Notes: a model not told the origin generated them from the letters alone. Shown: positions 1 through 11,405, counted from the stretch's first letter. The stretch is 64,000 bases of DNA from Maylandia zebra (GCF_041146795.1 NC_135175.1:33804169-33868168); one strand, 5' to 3'. A program made the numbers and translations.

Positions 1-580
1 TTAAAATATAAAAGATTTTAAAGATCTTATTTTTTCATAAATTTCAGGTCAGAATTTTCAGTAAGCTGCAGGAACCCTGTTCAGTGTCAGAACAGCCAAG
101 TCTCCTCTGATAAACCTCCATCTGTGTCACTGAGAACATTTGTCATGTCAGTTTTTGGTTTGATATACAGGAAATGACATCATGGATCAAACTCTTTGTC
201 ATTAAACTATTTCTTTATTTAACATTTCAAATTTTGTATTAACTGTTGAAGGATTTCATAACACAAACAACCTGAACAAAAAAAAAAAAAAAAAAAAAAA
301 AACACCCAACAAAAACACATGGATCAAAATACATTCAATAAAAACATAATAAGAGGAAACAGATTTTTTGATTCAACTGCTGGAACAAAGCTAACCACTC
401 AACACCAACACTACAGTAGAACAGTTTAGAAAGCTTAAAATGTAACAAGAGGCACATTTTCATTCATAGCTGCCTCATCAGATCTTTACAGGAGATTCAC
501 TGTGAACTCTGTGGAGCCTGATCTCAAGGGTTTTAAGTCTGACCCTGAAACCAGACGAGGATCTTTCTGTCTCTGCAGCT
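1..580. other. 3' flank of ZNF-A, no separate gene seen
   Basis: This stretch lies downstream of the ZNF-A stop codon. It contains an uninterrupted A tract at about 278-302 and AT-rich sequence. Bases from about 485 resemble the sequence downstream of the last ZNF-B finger (24.46-24.55 kb), so part of it is shared paralogue sequence, presumably 3' UTR. In ZNF-B that stretch is read as coding because an indel moves the stop. No independent coding region is supported. Confidence 0.5.
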
Positions 581-1159
581 TCACAGAGATGGGAGTGATT
601 TCAGTCCTGCATGATCACGCTGATGTTTGCACAGAGCAGACAATGTGGTGAATATTTTGGCACATTGGTAACAGTGAAAGAGTTTATTAGTAACGTGGGA
701 TCGTTTGTGTTTGGAGTATGAACTGAAATTCCTGAAGCTCTTGTCACACTGGTCACAGCTGTAGTTTCCTTCCATGTGTGTCCGTTCATGACAGTTACGA
801 TTAGCTGATTGTGGAAAGCTTTTGTCACAGTGTCTGCACTTGTATGGTTTCTCTCCTGTGTGGACGCGTTTGTGTCTTTTAAGCTCACCTGCAGAGGTGT
901 AGGATGACCCACACTGATCACAGAGATGCTTTTTGACCCCACTGTGAAAGAGTTCGTGTCGTTTTAAGTCACGTTTTGTGGGGAAGCCTTTCCCACATTC
1001 TTTGCAGTAGTTCATTTTGTCTCCAGTGTGTCTACGTTGATGTAGTTTTAGGGCATTTGAATGACTGAAAGTTTTTCCACAAAGGTCACAACGAAAGTCT
1101 TTCCCACCACCACAGCGACGACAGGGTTGAGAACTGGATCCATCTGTGTCGCTCTGCTT
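581..1159 (-). CDS. ZNF-A terminal coding exon, 6 C2H2 fingers
   Basis: This is the last coding exon of minus-strand gene ZNF-A, about 192 codons plus a TGA at 583-581. The start is set by a splice acceptor (TTTGTTTAG before AAGCAGAGC); reading continues open from there, upstream of the first methionine. After a Ser/Gly/Cys-rich linker (KQSDTDGSSSQPCRRCGGGK) come six C2H2 fingers, beginning FRCDLCGKTF and ending FHCYQCAKIF, followed by a short tail GLKSLPSL. The exon enters in phase 0, which matches the phase-0 donor at 4673 of the main finger exon. C2H2 fingers bind DNA through zinc-held helices, so a nuclear DNA-binding role is expected. Finger 5 has Tyr in place of the usual helix Leu. The paralogous exon is 25143-24448. 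Confidence 0.85.
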   Translation of the reverse strand, partial: KQSDTDGSSSQPCRRCGGGKDFRCDLCGKTFSHSNALKLHQRRHTGDKMNYCKECGKGFPTKRDLKRHELFHSGVKKHLCDQCGSSYTSAGELKRHKRVHTGEKPYKCRHCDKSFPQSANRNCHERTHMEGNYSCDQCDKSFRNFSSYSKHKRSHVTNKLFHCYQCAKIFTTLSALCKHQRDHAGLKSLPSL

Positions 1160-1319
1160 CTAAACAAAGACACAAAGACACAGTGTAAGTCAGTCCTTCA
1201 ACATTTTCATCCTGAACGTCGCCTGAAATAAAGAGCATCTCTGCAGACGTCCAATTACATTTTACTCCTTCAGTTAACAGTTTACTGGGCTATACAAACA
1301 CACACTGTGGTACCACACC

Positions 1320-2445
1320 CTTGTGAGCATCAGTTGAACAGTATTGTATCTAACCAGATTCTTACTCTCGGTGGCATTACCTTGGCCTCCAGTAACACTG
1401 TGGGGAACTTTGGACTCATTTTGGACCAGGACAAATTCTGTCGCCTCTTTGGTGACATCTGCTGTTCACAATATGTAGAGCAGCTTGAATCTACAAATTA
1501 TGAAGTGCTTCCTTGTAATTACCCACGCTGCAGAGCTCAGTCCCGTCGACTGAGTTTTATAGAGTGGGCAATTATAAGGAAACACTTCAGTAACTTCCAG
1601 TAACGCTGTGAGGAACCTTGGAGTCATTTTGACCAGGACATGTCCTTCAATGCACATTAAGCAATTCATTATTATCAAGAAGTCCTAAAAACTCACTGAA
1701 AAGCCTTCAGTTAATCCGAAATGCTGCAGCAAGAGTCCTGACAGGGACTAGAAAGAGAGAGCATATTTCTCCTTCATTGGCTTCCCTTCATTGGCTTCCT
1801 GTTTAATCCAGAATTGAATTCAAAATCCGGTCTTGAATAATCAGGCCCAATCTTATTTTAATGACCTTGTAGTACCATATCACCCTGTTAGAGCACTTTG
1901 CTCTCGCACTGCAGCCTTACTTGTTGTTCCTACAGTATTTAAAAGTAGAATGGGAGGCAGATCGTTCGGTTTCAGGCCCCTCTTCTGTGTAACCAACTTC
2001 CAGTTTGGATTCAGGAGACAGACACTAGCTCTACTTTTAAGATTAGGCTTAAAACTTTCCTTTTTGCTAAAGCATATAGTTAGGGCTGGACCAGGTGACC
2101 CTGAATCCTCCCTTAGTTATGCTGCAATAGACATAGGCTGCCGGGGGATTCCCATGATGCATTGAGTTTTTCCTTTCCAGTCACCTTTCTCACTCACTAT
2201 GTATTAACAGACCTCTCTGCATCGAATCATATCTGTTATTAACCTCTGTCTCTCTTCCACAGCATGTCTTTTATCCTGTCTTCCTTCTCTCACCCCAACC
2301 GGTCGCAGCAGATGGCCGCCCCTCCCTGAGCCTGGTTCTGCCGGAGGTTTCTTCCTGTTAAAAGGGAGTTTTTCCTTCCCACAGTCGTCAAAGTGCTTGC
2401 ACATAGAGGGTCATATGATTGTTGGGCTTTTCTCTGTATGTACTA
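1320..2445 (+). repeat. L2-group LINE 3' fragment (part 1), in ZNF-A intron
   Basis: Two overlapping copies of a short LINE segment (about 1380-1435 and 1595-1660, similar to ASSNTVGNLGVILDQD) flank a 150-bp piece that resembles the end of the BED-type hAT family seen at 14.8-16.2 kb. From about 1683 the sequence follows the C-terminal part of an L2-type reverse transcriptase, with many frame breaks, into the GC-rich L2 3' UTR of fish (CTCCCTGAGCCTGGTTCTGC and following). A hAT insertion at 2454 interrupts it and it resumes at 4342. It lies in sense-plus orientation inside a minus-strand intron. Confidence 0.75.
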
Positions 2446-2453
2446 TTGTAGGG

Positions 2454-4341
2454 CAGGGGTCGGCAACCGTAGGCACGTGTGCCACAGTTGGCACACGAAG
2501 GGTTAACTGATGGCACGACCAATGCTGGACTGGCCATCGGGCATTTGCTCGGTGGCCCGGTGACTTTTTTTCCCCTTTGTAACGGTATAAACAATGAAAG
2601 GTGGTGGATTGGCCAGATGCTGTAAAAATAACTCAGTTGTTTGGTGGTGGCTGTGGCGGAGCTTCCTCAGATTCAGTAAAATTAGCAAGTGGTGGAGGCC
2701 AGCGGGTGGATGAGGGAAAGGGGAGGCAGGAGGAGGAGACACCCGAGGCGGCCGCCGGTCCGAGTGTCAGGTGACCTGAACTTCAGGTAAGAAGTTATGA
2801 CCTGCAGTCTATCTTGGTCAGATATAAACCAAGTTTAGGTGGAGTTTATTTTCGTTGTGCTGACTTTTTACAGTCAGTTACAATAACTCGTACTGCGTGC
2901 TAGCTAGCATGACGGAGTTCCTATACAGCTGGGTGGGTGCTTTGATGTTAGTGATACCATAGTGAACTGTATTTTATTCATAAGGTTAGTTAGTAGAGTT
3001 GCCTGTAAAAAGACGAATCGTCCCTCATTCAGAGAAATTATTACGCGTTTCGTATTAAGGTGAAAAGGAACAGAGTTTGTCCCGAACTTCAGCTAGAAAG
3101 AAAAAAAGACACAAAGATTGATTTATTCTGTCTTTACGCTGCACAGCTGCCTCTTCTTCTCTCATTCTCTCCCTCCCTCTCCTGTTGCTACTGATCAATG
3201 ATCAGCTGATCAGCTTTCCTCTCTTGTTTGTTTATCGCCCACTTTGCGCCAGAGAGGGGAAACCAGCGGATGTCGCGCTAAACAACAGCAGCACGTTTAA
3301 GCTCGATCAGCTGTTGTTAGAATTTATTTAATATTACTTTCTAGTATCAGCTAATGTTTGCAGGAGCCACAGCTGTAAAAGCTGCTGGTCATGATGTCGG
3401 TTTGGATATGTGGTGAGAGGGAAACATGCAGATGAAACCAGGAGATGTCCTTACTGAATCATCAGAGCTGAACAGGTGATGGAGAAACAGGTTTACCTTT
3501 TAGGTGACATGAATGAGTTGAAGTTATGAACTGTTTCTGAGAGACAAATAACACCAGGATCCTTTTCTAAGTAACTGACAGCTGGTAACTGTGCAGGGGC
3601 GGGTCTAGCAAAGTTTTGCCAGGGGGGCCAGGTGGGGCATTAACAGGGAAAGGGGGGCACAAAGAAATATTTTCTTATTCTCATTTAAAATGTCTGGCTG
3701 TTATTAAATAATTATCTGAAGCTTACAACCAAAGTTTTTATCTGACATGAAATGTATAGAAGCAGCTGGAATCCATAGATGTGCGTGTTCACGGAGCTTG
3801 CATTGTCACCTGCTGGACACTACCTGACAAGTTTAACTGTCTTCAGAACATTGCAGAGGCCTTGTTGACAGTATTTGGTTCTACATATCTGTGTGAGCAG
3901 ATTTTCTCTCACATGAAGAGTGTCCTCACGTAGCCGTCTGAATGCTGGACACTGGGAGACCTGTGTCTCCGAGTGGGAGACCAGAGATCACATTAGCATG
4001 TGTATCTCTGTATTAACAAACATGCCATATTGGCCCAGTTTATTTTTCTTATCATTGTTGTGAGGAGACCATAAATAGCATTTGTATTTTCTGTATTTGC
4101 TGTTGTGGAGTTCTTGTTATGGATAAAAAGTGTCTTTTTTTTTGTTTCAAAATAGCTGCTAACTATTCGCTGATAGCTGTCAACATCTGTGAACAAATAT
4201 AATTCTATAAAGTTGTTCTATGTAGTGTGTAACTGTTAATATAGAGCGTTATTAAATTTATTGCTAATACAATCATATGGCACACTGACTTCTGAGGAAA
4301 TTTTAAATGGCACTGGCCATCAGAAAGGTTGCCTAAATCTG
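2454..4341. mobile_element. hAT transposon inserted in the L2 element
   Basis: The left end CAGGGGTCGGCAACC matches a common hAT terminus. The right end is a decayed inverted copy (GGTTGCC then TAAATCTG). The 8-bp target duplication TTGTAGGG is present at 2446-2453 and 4342-4349, and removing the insert restores the L2 3' UTR. Around 3830-3960 the plus strand reads a degraded hAT transposase C-terminus (FGSTYLCEQIFSHMKSVL, then a stop), so this is a dead derivative of an autonomous element. The region 3150-3740 is also shared with the hAT element at 38.8-40.2 kb. Confidence 0.85.
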
Positions 4342-4425
4342 TTGTAGGGTCTACCTTACAATATAAAGTACCTTGAGGCAACTACTGTTGTGATTTGGCG
4401 CTATATAAATAAAACTGAATTGAAT
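4342..4425 (+). repeat. L2-group LINE 3' end (part 2)
   Basis: This is the terminal segment of the L2 element interrupted at 2454. It reads GGGTCTACCTTACAATATAA and ends in the typical CTATATAAATAAAACTGAATTGAA tail. Confidence 0.8.
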
Positions 4426-4566
4426 ACCATGAAACTACGTGAATTTTAAATAACACCATATCAGTTTTCAGCACTTTCAGTTTAGTTTTTTAGGATCATT
4501 TAAACAAAAATGATAACTAAAATGAAAATCTGAATAATCACACAACACCGTCTCTCCATTCTGTAG

Positions 4567-4623
4567 AACTCTGCTTATTAAATTGTGTTAGCAACATGCT
4601 AACACGGTTTAATGAGCAGAGTT
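4567..4623. repeat. Long imperfect hairpin near the ZNF-A donor site
   Basis: Two arms of about 27 bases, differing at about three positions, are separated by a 3-base loop (GTGTTAGCA aca TGCTAACAC at the centre). The hairpin is 50 bp beyond the donor of the main finger exon, inside the intron. The equivalent place in ZNF-B (about 25.88-25.90 kb) has only one arm. Confidence 0.7.
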
Positions 4624-4672
4624 GTTCCAAACAGTCAGGCTAAAATGACACGATAAAAATATAAAAACATAC

Positions 4673-6193
4673 CTCACAGTAACTGCACTTGTAGAGTCTC
4701 TTTCTGGTGTGGATCTGTTGGTGTAGTCTCAGGTAATGTGGAGCTTTAAAAGTCTTCTCACACAGATCACACTTATAAGGTAGTTCCTCAGAGTGGGTAA
4801 ACATGTGACGTTGTAACTTTGCGTCTGTTGTAAACTCTTTGCCACACTGTTGACAGCTGTACACATCATGTCCGGTGTGAATGCGTAGGTGTGTATTTCG
4901 GCTCTGTTTCAGGCTGAAAGATTTTCCACAAATGTCACAGCTGTATGCTTTAATTCCAGAGTGGGTAACTAGATGACTCTGTAAGTGGCCACTTTGAGTA
5001 AAAGCTCTGCCACACTGATCACAGCTGTACGCTTTAACTCCACTGTGGATGACTTGGTGTTTTTTTAGACCATTCTTCCGAGAAAAAGTGTGTCCACACT
5101 CGTCACAGCTGAACGGTCTCTCTCCAGTGTGGATGACCTGATGGTTTTCTAGTGAAGCCTTCCTAAGAAAATCCTTCCCACACTCGTCACAGCTGTACGC
5201 TTTAACTCCACTGTGGACGAGTTGGTGTTTTTTTAGACTACCCTTCCAGGAAAAACTCTTTCCACACTCGTCACAGCTGTATGGTTTAACTCCACTATGG
5301 AAGAGCTGGTGTGCTTTTAAGCTTCCAAACCGGGTAAAAGACTTTCCACAGTCATCACAGCTGAACGGTCTCTCTCCAGTGTGGATGAGTTGGTGGGTTT
5401 TTAGTGAATCCTTCCTAGTAAAATCTTTCCCACACTCATCACAGCTGTACGCTTTAACTCCACTGTGGATGAGTTGGTGTTTTTTTAGACTATCCTTCCA
5501 GGAAAAAGTCTGTCCACACTCGTCACAGCTGAACGGTCTCTCTCCAGTGTGGATGAGTTGGTGGGTTTTTAGACTATCCTTCCAGGAAAAAGTGTGTCCA
5601 CACTCGTCACAGCTGAACGGTCTCTCTCCAGTGTGGATGACCTGATGGTTTTCTAGTGAAGCCTTCCTAAGAAAATCCTTCCCACACTCGTCACAGCTGT
5701 ACGCTTTAACTCCACTGTGGACGAGTTGGTGTTTTTTTAGACTACCCTTCCAGGAAAAACTCTTTCCACACTCGTCACAGCTGTATGGTTTAACTCCACT
5801 ATGGAAGAGCTGGTGTGCTTTTAAGCTTCCAAACCGGGTAAAAGACTTTCCACAGTCATCACAGCTGAACGGTCTCTCTCCAGTGTGGATGAGTTGGTGG
5901 GTTTTTAGTGAATCCTTCCTAGTAAAATCTTTCCCACACTCATCACAGCTGTACGCTTTAACTCCACTGTGGATGAGTTGGTGTTTTTTTAGACTATCCT
6001 TCCAGGAAAAAGTCTGTCCACACTCGTCACAGCTGAACGGTCTCTCTCCAGTGTGGATGAGTTGGTGGGTTTTTAGTGAATCCTTCTTAGTAAAATCTTT
6101 CCCACACTCATCACAGGTGTATTTCTTCTCCCCCTTTGTTCTGTGAGGTTTGTCGGCCTCCTGAGAGCGCTGACTTCTCGCTCCATGTTGGTC
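4673..6193 (-). CDS. ZNF-A main finger exon, 17 C2H2 fingers
   Basis: This internal exon has exactly 507 codons, phase 0 at both ends. It starts after an acceptor (CTGTCACTGCAG) with DQHGARSQRSQEADKPHR and ends at a donor (TGTGAG then GTATGT). The unspliced reading frame runs on only 10 codons into intron before a stop. It encodes 17 contiguous C2H2 fingers with TGERP, SGVKA or SGVKP linkers, then LYKCSYCE, which is only the first half of an 18th finger and is not completed by the next exon. Finger 15 has Arg at the conserved helix Leu position. Fingers 2-7 are repeated as 8-13 by a 504-bp tandem duplication. Joined to MSSTQK upstream and the terminal exon downstream, the protein is about 705 aa with 23 fingers. 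No KRAB, BTB or SCAN domain is visible. Predicted nuclear DNA-binding regulator; the target is unknown. Confidence 0.9.
5091..6078 (-). repeat. 504-bp tandem duplication inside ZNF-A
   Basis: The block at about 5091-5574 is repeated at about 5595-6078, offset by 504 bp, exactly six 84-bp finger modules. Read by eye, the two copies show no base difference over roughly 480 bp. The match breaks at the left flank near 5090/5594 and the right flank near 5574/6078. The duplication keeps the reading frame. Confidence 0.9.
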
Positions 6194-6234
6194 CTGCAGT
6201 GACAGAGATACAAACACAGGCAGTGAGTGAAATG

Positions 6235-7050
6235 TAGGGCTGGGCATCATCACTGATTTCGATTCAGGGAAATTTTGCCTCAGACAGTCAGAAATATTAG
6301 AATTCTGATCACTATGTACTTATCAGTACATATCTGTATTTTATATTTCTAAAATGAAAGCTGACATGTGTGAGACTTCATCAGAGGTGTAAGCAGCACA
6401 GCAGATGCCTTTGTGTCAAAGTAACTGAGGATAAAACAGAAAAACATGAAGGAGAATTTTCTGGCCTGGGTTTAAAAATATTCTGCAGTGGATCAAACAC
6501 GAAAGAAAACCATTAATCAACATATGAACATTACCTGATGCTGCTGAAGTGAAGCAGAGCAAAGTTACAGAGGTTTTATTACAGACACGGCTAAACGTTT
6601 TGCATAATTTAAAAAAGTTTACATTTGTTCTGTATTGAACAGCAGAAATTAGGCTTTGTTGCTCGAAGGGAAAAAACAAAAAACAGCACCCGACAGAGCT
6701 GTAAACAATGGAGAGAGAGAATTCTGCTGGTTTAATAAATTTTATTTTGGAGAGAGACAAAACCGGCAGCTTCAGAATCTAGCGCCGAAAAAGACGTAAA
6801 CACAAAGAGCGGACCGGCGAACGCATCAGAATCAGTGAGCTGCCGGCTTTCAGCCCCGATGGCACGGACGTCTTTGTTTACGTCTTTGTGCAGAATCCGT
6901 GCACCTGCTCTCATTTACTGTTTTAGCCGTTTGGTGGTTGTTGAAATTTTCTGAGGTTTAACCTGAGATTGTAGCGTTTTCAGGATTTTAATCAATTGAT
7001 ATCATGTTATCCAAGCTACAATCAATTTTAATTGATAAAACCCTCCCCGA
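6235..7050. mobile_element. hAT-like element in ZNF-A first intron
   Basis: It starts with TAGGGCTGGGCATCATCACTG. The flanks are GTGAAATG (6227-6234) and TTGAAATG (7051-7058), a target duplication with one mismatch. The same intron position in ZNF-B (about 26.75 kb) reads straight through, giving the empty site. The right terminus is decayed. Part of the inside (6740-6920) is the reverse complement of 12.10-12.26 kb, so both are members of one family. No intact transposase is present. Confidence 0.75.
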
Positions 7051-7079
7051 TTGAAATGCAGTCGTGAAACAAACTGTCA

Positions 7080-7190
7080 TTACTTGAAGCTTTTCAACAG
7101 TCCTCTTTGGTGACATCTGCTGGTCAAAATATGAAGAGCAGCTTGAATCTACAAATTATAATGAAGCGCTTCATTATGTTTAGTATCATG
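7080..7190. repeat. Fragment of BED-type hAT family
   Basis: The sequence around CTTTGGTGACATCTGCTGGT matches, in reverse, the end region of the hAT element at 15.98-16.14 kb, and also the 1.44-1.59 kb piece. It is an old terminal fragment with no coding content. Confidence 0.45.
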
Positions 7191-7488
7191 TGACAGTTCT
7201 GTCTGATATCAGGCTACTGTTGTGTTGCTTTGCACATGTATTTTCTGTGTGATTGAAAAGGTTTTGAAATTTCATTAATAAATAATTTTGATGAATATCC
7301 TTATTTAAACATGTGCTGTGGTGTGGTTTCTCTTTGCTTGTGACTTCTTGATGTTTGTAAACATAATAGATGTAAAATAAAAAAAAACATAGTACATAAT
7401 AAAATACAACACAGTCATATAACAGGTTGGGAGGATGAGAGTTTTAGACGTGACTGATTATTTGGTGAAACTGTGATATTTTCCTCAC

Positions 7489-7583
7489 CTTCTGTGTTGA
7501 GCTCATTGTTTCCTCTGTAGTGACTCAGCTGAACCCAGATGGCTGAAAATGTTCCTCTGCTGCTCCGTCAGACTCTTCTCCTC
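7489..7583 (-). CDS. ZNF-A first coding exon (ATG at 7506) with 5' UTR
   Basis: On the minus strand ATG at 7506-7504 opens MSSTQK, followed directly by a donor (CAGAAG then GTGAGG), so only 18 coding bases (7506-7489) are in this exon, ending in phase 0. Splicing to 6193 gives MSSTQK-DQHGARSQ. A TGA in the same frame eight codons upstream supports this start. A likely acceptor (GATCAGCAG) puts the exon 5' end near 7583. The same exon with the same six residues occurs in ZNF-B at 29813-29796, and this conservation is the main evidence. Confidence 0.75.
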
Positions 7584-7779
7584 CTGCTGATCAGCTGGGA
7601 CACAAAACAGATCTTTGTTAGGCTCCACACTGCACTGAAGAGTCAAAGTGTCTCATATGTTCATCTGACAACACAAAGTACAAATTTCACTCTGATTGCT
7701 TGTAGAAATCTTGTGAGACGTGTTGTGCTGCAAAGTGTCTCATATGTGTCCTGTTTATTTTCTGCGCTTTTGGTCACTC

Positions 7780-10700
7780 AGACCACATCACTTTCTCCAG
7801 AGATCAACTGCTAAACATCAGGCAGTCGCCTCACTATAGTTCTTATCCATTTTTCACAAACCCGGAAAGTTTTTTGGAGATTTTAGTTGGAGGCGCAGCA
7901 GCTCTCTGTGGCTCCTGGAGAAGATGTAGACAGGGCAGTCGCGCTGGTGCGCTGGTGAAACTACGTCGGCGAGGATTCCGCACGGCACTCCCCTCCATTC
8001 ACCTCACGAATCTCCGCTCTCTTCCAAACAAAGTCGATGAACTACTGCTCTTAAAGCGGACTAACAAGGGCTTTGCACGCTCTGCTGCCCTCTGCTTCAC
8101 TGAAACCTGGCTCGGTGAGCGAGTCCCAGACGCTGTCTTAAATCTGCCGGGCTTCCAACTTCACCGGACGGACCGCGAAACAGAGCTCTCAAGGAAAACA
8201 AAGGGTGGTGGAGTCTGCTTCTACATTAATGAAGGTTGGTGTACTGATGTCACAGTGTTACAGAAACACTGCAGCCCACACTTGGAAAGTTTTTTCATCA
8301 ACTGTAAACCTTTTTATTCACCGCGGGAGTTGTCTTCCTTCATGCTGGTCAGAGTTTACATCCCTCCACAGGCCAACGCGAACAACGCACTGTGCAAGCT
8401 GGCTGACCAGATTACTACCCTGGAGAGGAAATTCCCGGATTCCTTTACAATTATTCTTGGGGATTTTAACAGAGCAAACCTAAACTACGAACTCCCTAAA
8501 TACAGACAGCATACTGTATAAACTGCCCCATCAAGGACAACATCATACTGGATCACTGTTACACCACTCTAAAAGATGCCTATCGCTCTGTGCCCCGGGC
8601 AGCTTTGGGACATTCTGATCACTGCATGGTCCATTTTATTCCAGTTTATAGGCAAAAACTCAAACGTGCGAAAACTGAAGAAGTGGACTAACGCAGCAAA
8701 GCAGGAACTGCAGGACTGTTTTGACTCCACTAATTGGACTGTTTTTGAAGCTGCATCTGAGAACCTAGATAAGCTCACGGACACTGTGACATCATACATC
8801 AGTTTCTGTGAAGACGTGTGTGTGCGCCACAAAGACCTTTTGCACATACAACAACAATAAACCATGGTTCACTGCTAAACTCCAACATCTTCGTAAGGCC
8901 AAGGAGGACGCCTACAGAAGTGGTGACAGGGCCCTGTACAAGCAAGCTAGGAACACACTGACCAAGGAGATCAAAGCAGCTAAAAGGATCTACTCCCAGA
9001 AGCTGGAAGAACGGCTCTCAGTCAACGACCCAGCGTCAGTGTGGAGGGGCCTGCAGGAAATCACCAGACGCCCCCCACCCACTATTGAAGGAAACAAAGA
9101 CCTGGCCAACGAGTTAAACACTTTCTACTGCAGGTTTGAGACGGACAGACTCCCACGCCCCACCCTCCCCTCCCCAGGGACATTGCTTCAGACATTGACC
9201 CCCAACACACCTTCCACCTCTCCCCCCCTTCACCCTCCCCAATCCAGACCCAACGACCACCCCCACCCTCCCCAATCCAGACCCAACGACCACCACCACC
9301 CTCTCCAATCCAGACTCAACCACCTCCACCACACCTCTCACCCCCCTTTCTTCCTCCCTGAAACTAAGAATACACACTCAGGATGTGAGCCGACTATTCC
9401 AGAAACAGAAGCCCAGGAAAGCCCCCGGACCAGACGGTGTCTCACCCTCCTTTCTCAAAACCTGTGCTGAACAGCTGGCTCCCATCTTTACTCGCATCTT
9501 CAACACATCCCTGGAGCTGTGTGAAGTTCCCTCCTGCTTCAAACGCTCCACCATCATCCCTGTTCCCAAGAAACCCACCATCACAGGACTGAATGACTAC
9601 AGACCTGTCGCCTTGACGTCTGTGGTCATGAAATCCTTCGAACGACTAGTGTTAGCCCATCTGAAAGACATTACAGACCACCAGCTGGACCCTCTGCAGT
9701 TTGCCTACCAGGCAAACAGGTTGGTGGATGATGCAGTGAACATGGGGCTGCATTACATCCTGCAACACCTCGACCGCCCGGGAACTTATGCCAGGGTCCT
9801 GTTGCCAGGGTCCTGTTTGTGGACTTTAGTTCGGCTTTTAACACCATTGTGCCTGAACTTCTCTCCTCCAAACTCTCCCAGCTCAGCGTGTCTCCAGCTA
9901 CCTGTCAGTGGATCACCAGCTTCCTGACAGACAGAAAGCAGCAAGTGAGGCTGGGGGAGATCACCTCTGAAACCCGGTCCCTCAGTATTGGTGCCCTCAA
10001 GGATGTGTCCTCTCACCACTACTGTTCTCCCTCTACACTAACGACTGCACCTCCAAGAACTCGGCTGTCAAACTCCTAAAGTTTGCAGATGACACCACTG
10101 TCATTGGCCTCATTCAGGATGGTGATGAGTCTGCATACCGGCAGGAAGTTGAGCGGCTGGTACTCTGGTGCAGTCAGCACAATCTGGAGCTGAACACTCT
10201 TAAAACTGTAGAGATGACAGTGGACTTCAGGAGACATCCCTCAACTCTGCTCCCCCTCACCATATCAGACAGCCCTGTGTCAACTGCGAAGATCTTCAAG
10301 TTCCTGGGTACAACCATCTCCCAGGACCTGAAGTGGGAGACCAACATCAACTCCATCCTCAAAAAGACCCAGCAGAGGATGTACTTCCTGAGACAACTGG
10401 GGAAGTACAGTCTTCCACAGGAGCTGCTGATCCAGTTCTACACTGCGGTCATTGAGTCTGTCCTGTGCTCCTCCATCACAGTCTGGTATGGAGCAGCCAC
10501 TAAACAGGACAAGAGCAGACTGCAGCGGACTGTACGGGCAGCAGAAAGGATCATCAGCGCCCCCCTGCCCTCCATCCAGGATCTGTACCTCTCAAGAACC
10601 AGGAAATGGGCAGGGAAAAATCATCACAGACCCCTCACACCCTGGACACAGACTTTTTGATCTGCTGCCCTCTGGCAGACGGTACAGAAGCCTGCAGACC

Positions 10701-11012
10701 AGGACCACCCGACATAGGAACAGTTTCTTTCCCCTCGCCATCTCCCTCCTAAACAGTTGACCTGTCACACTGCTCCCACTGCCAGACTGCAACTGCACCT
10801 TATGTACATTCTGCAGTATTCATTCCACCTCACTTCATTTCTGTATTTTATGTATATAAGTTTAGATTAGTTATTTATAGTTTGTTTACACAGCTTTGTG
10901 TATGTATGTGTGATTTACATTGCTGTGCTTGAGAGCCTCCATCTACCGGAACCAAATTCCTTGTATGTGTCTGCACATATACTTGGCCAATAAACACGAT
11001 TCTGATTCTGAT
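7780..11012 (+). mobile_element. Jockey/L2-group LINE, nearly full ORF2, broken
   Basis: It encodes an endonuclease domain (about 7990-8680; LILGDFN-like ILGDFN and the GHSDH motif), a linker rich in Lys/Arg, and a reverse transcriptase (about 9390-10760) with recognisable motifs: PGPDG, VDFSSAFN, GCVLSPLLFSLY and FADDT. At least five frame shifts or stops separate the pieces (near 8520, 8690, 8865, 9380, 9800 and 10020), so it cannot make an active protein. The 3' end at about 10990-11012 carries the short repeat ATTCTG tail. A proline-rich low-complexity stretch (9200-9350) lies between endonuclease and RT. The 5' boundary is approximate. It sits upstream of the ZNF-A coding start, between that and a candidate first exon. 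Confidence 0.85.
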
Positions 11013-11405
11013 GTTCATCTGACAACACAAAGTACAAATTTCACTCTGATTGGTTGTAGAAATCTTGTGAGACTAGACATGGAGAAGCTGCATTCAGCTT
11101 TTATGCTCCATATATCTGGAACAAACTCCCAGAAAGCCTCAGACCAGCTGAAACACTCAGTTTATTTAAATCCAAGTTGCAGACTCACCTGTTCTCAGCT
11201 GCATTTGAATAAAGCACCAAATCTGCACGGTTTTACTTTTAAGCTTAAATTTCAAAACCTACATTTTAACTACTGATTTTATGTACTGCCCCCCCCCCCC
11301 CTTTTTAAATCATGCTTTTTATTTTTTTGTTTTTTAATGTCTCTGAAAAGCACTTTGAATCAACTTGCTGTTGAATTGTGCTATATAAATAAACTTGCCT
11401 TGCCT
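11013..11405 (+). repeat. L2-like LINE 3' end fragment
   Basis: After a segment repeated from 7654-7718 the sequence reads the very C-terminus of an L2-type RT with a broken frame (LPESLRPAETLSLFKSKLQT-like), then a 3' UTR with a C tract and the terminal CTATATAAATAAACTTGCCT. It is separate from the preceding LINE, whose own tail ends at about 11012. Confidence 0.65.

Noticed and set aside
5379-6146. Two plus-strand open frames with repeated MWMSWWVF sequence
   Set aside because: They are the antisense of the ZNF-A fingers, 504 bp apart because of the tandem duplication.
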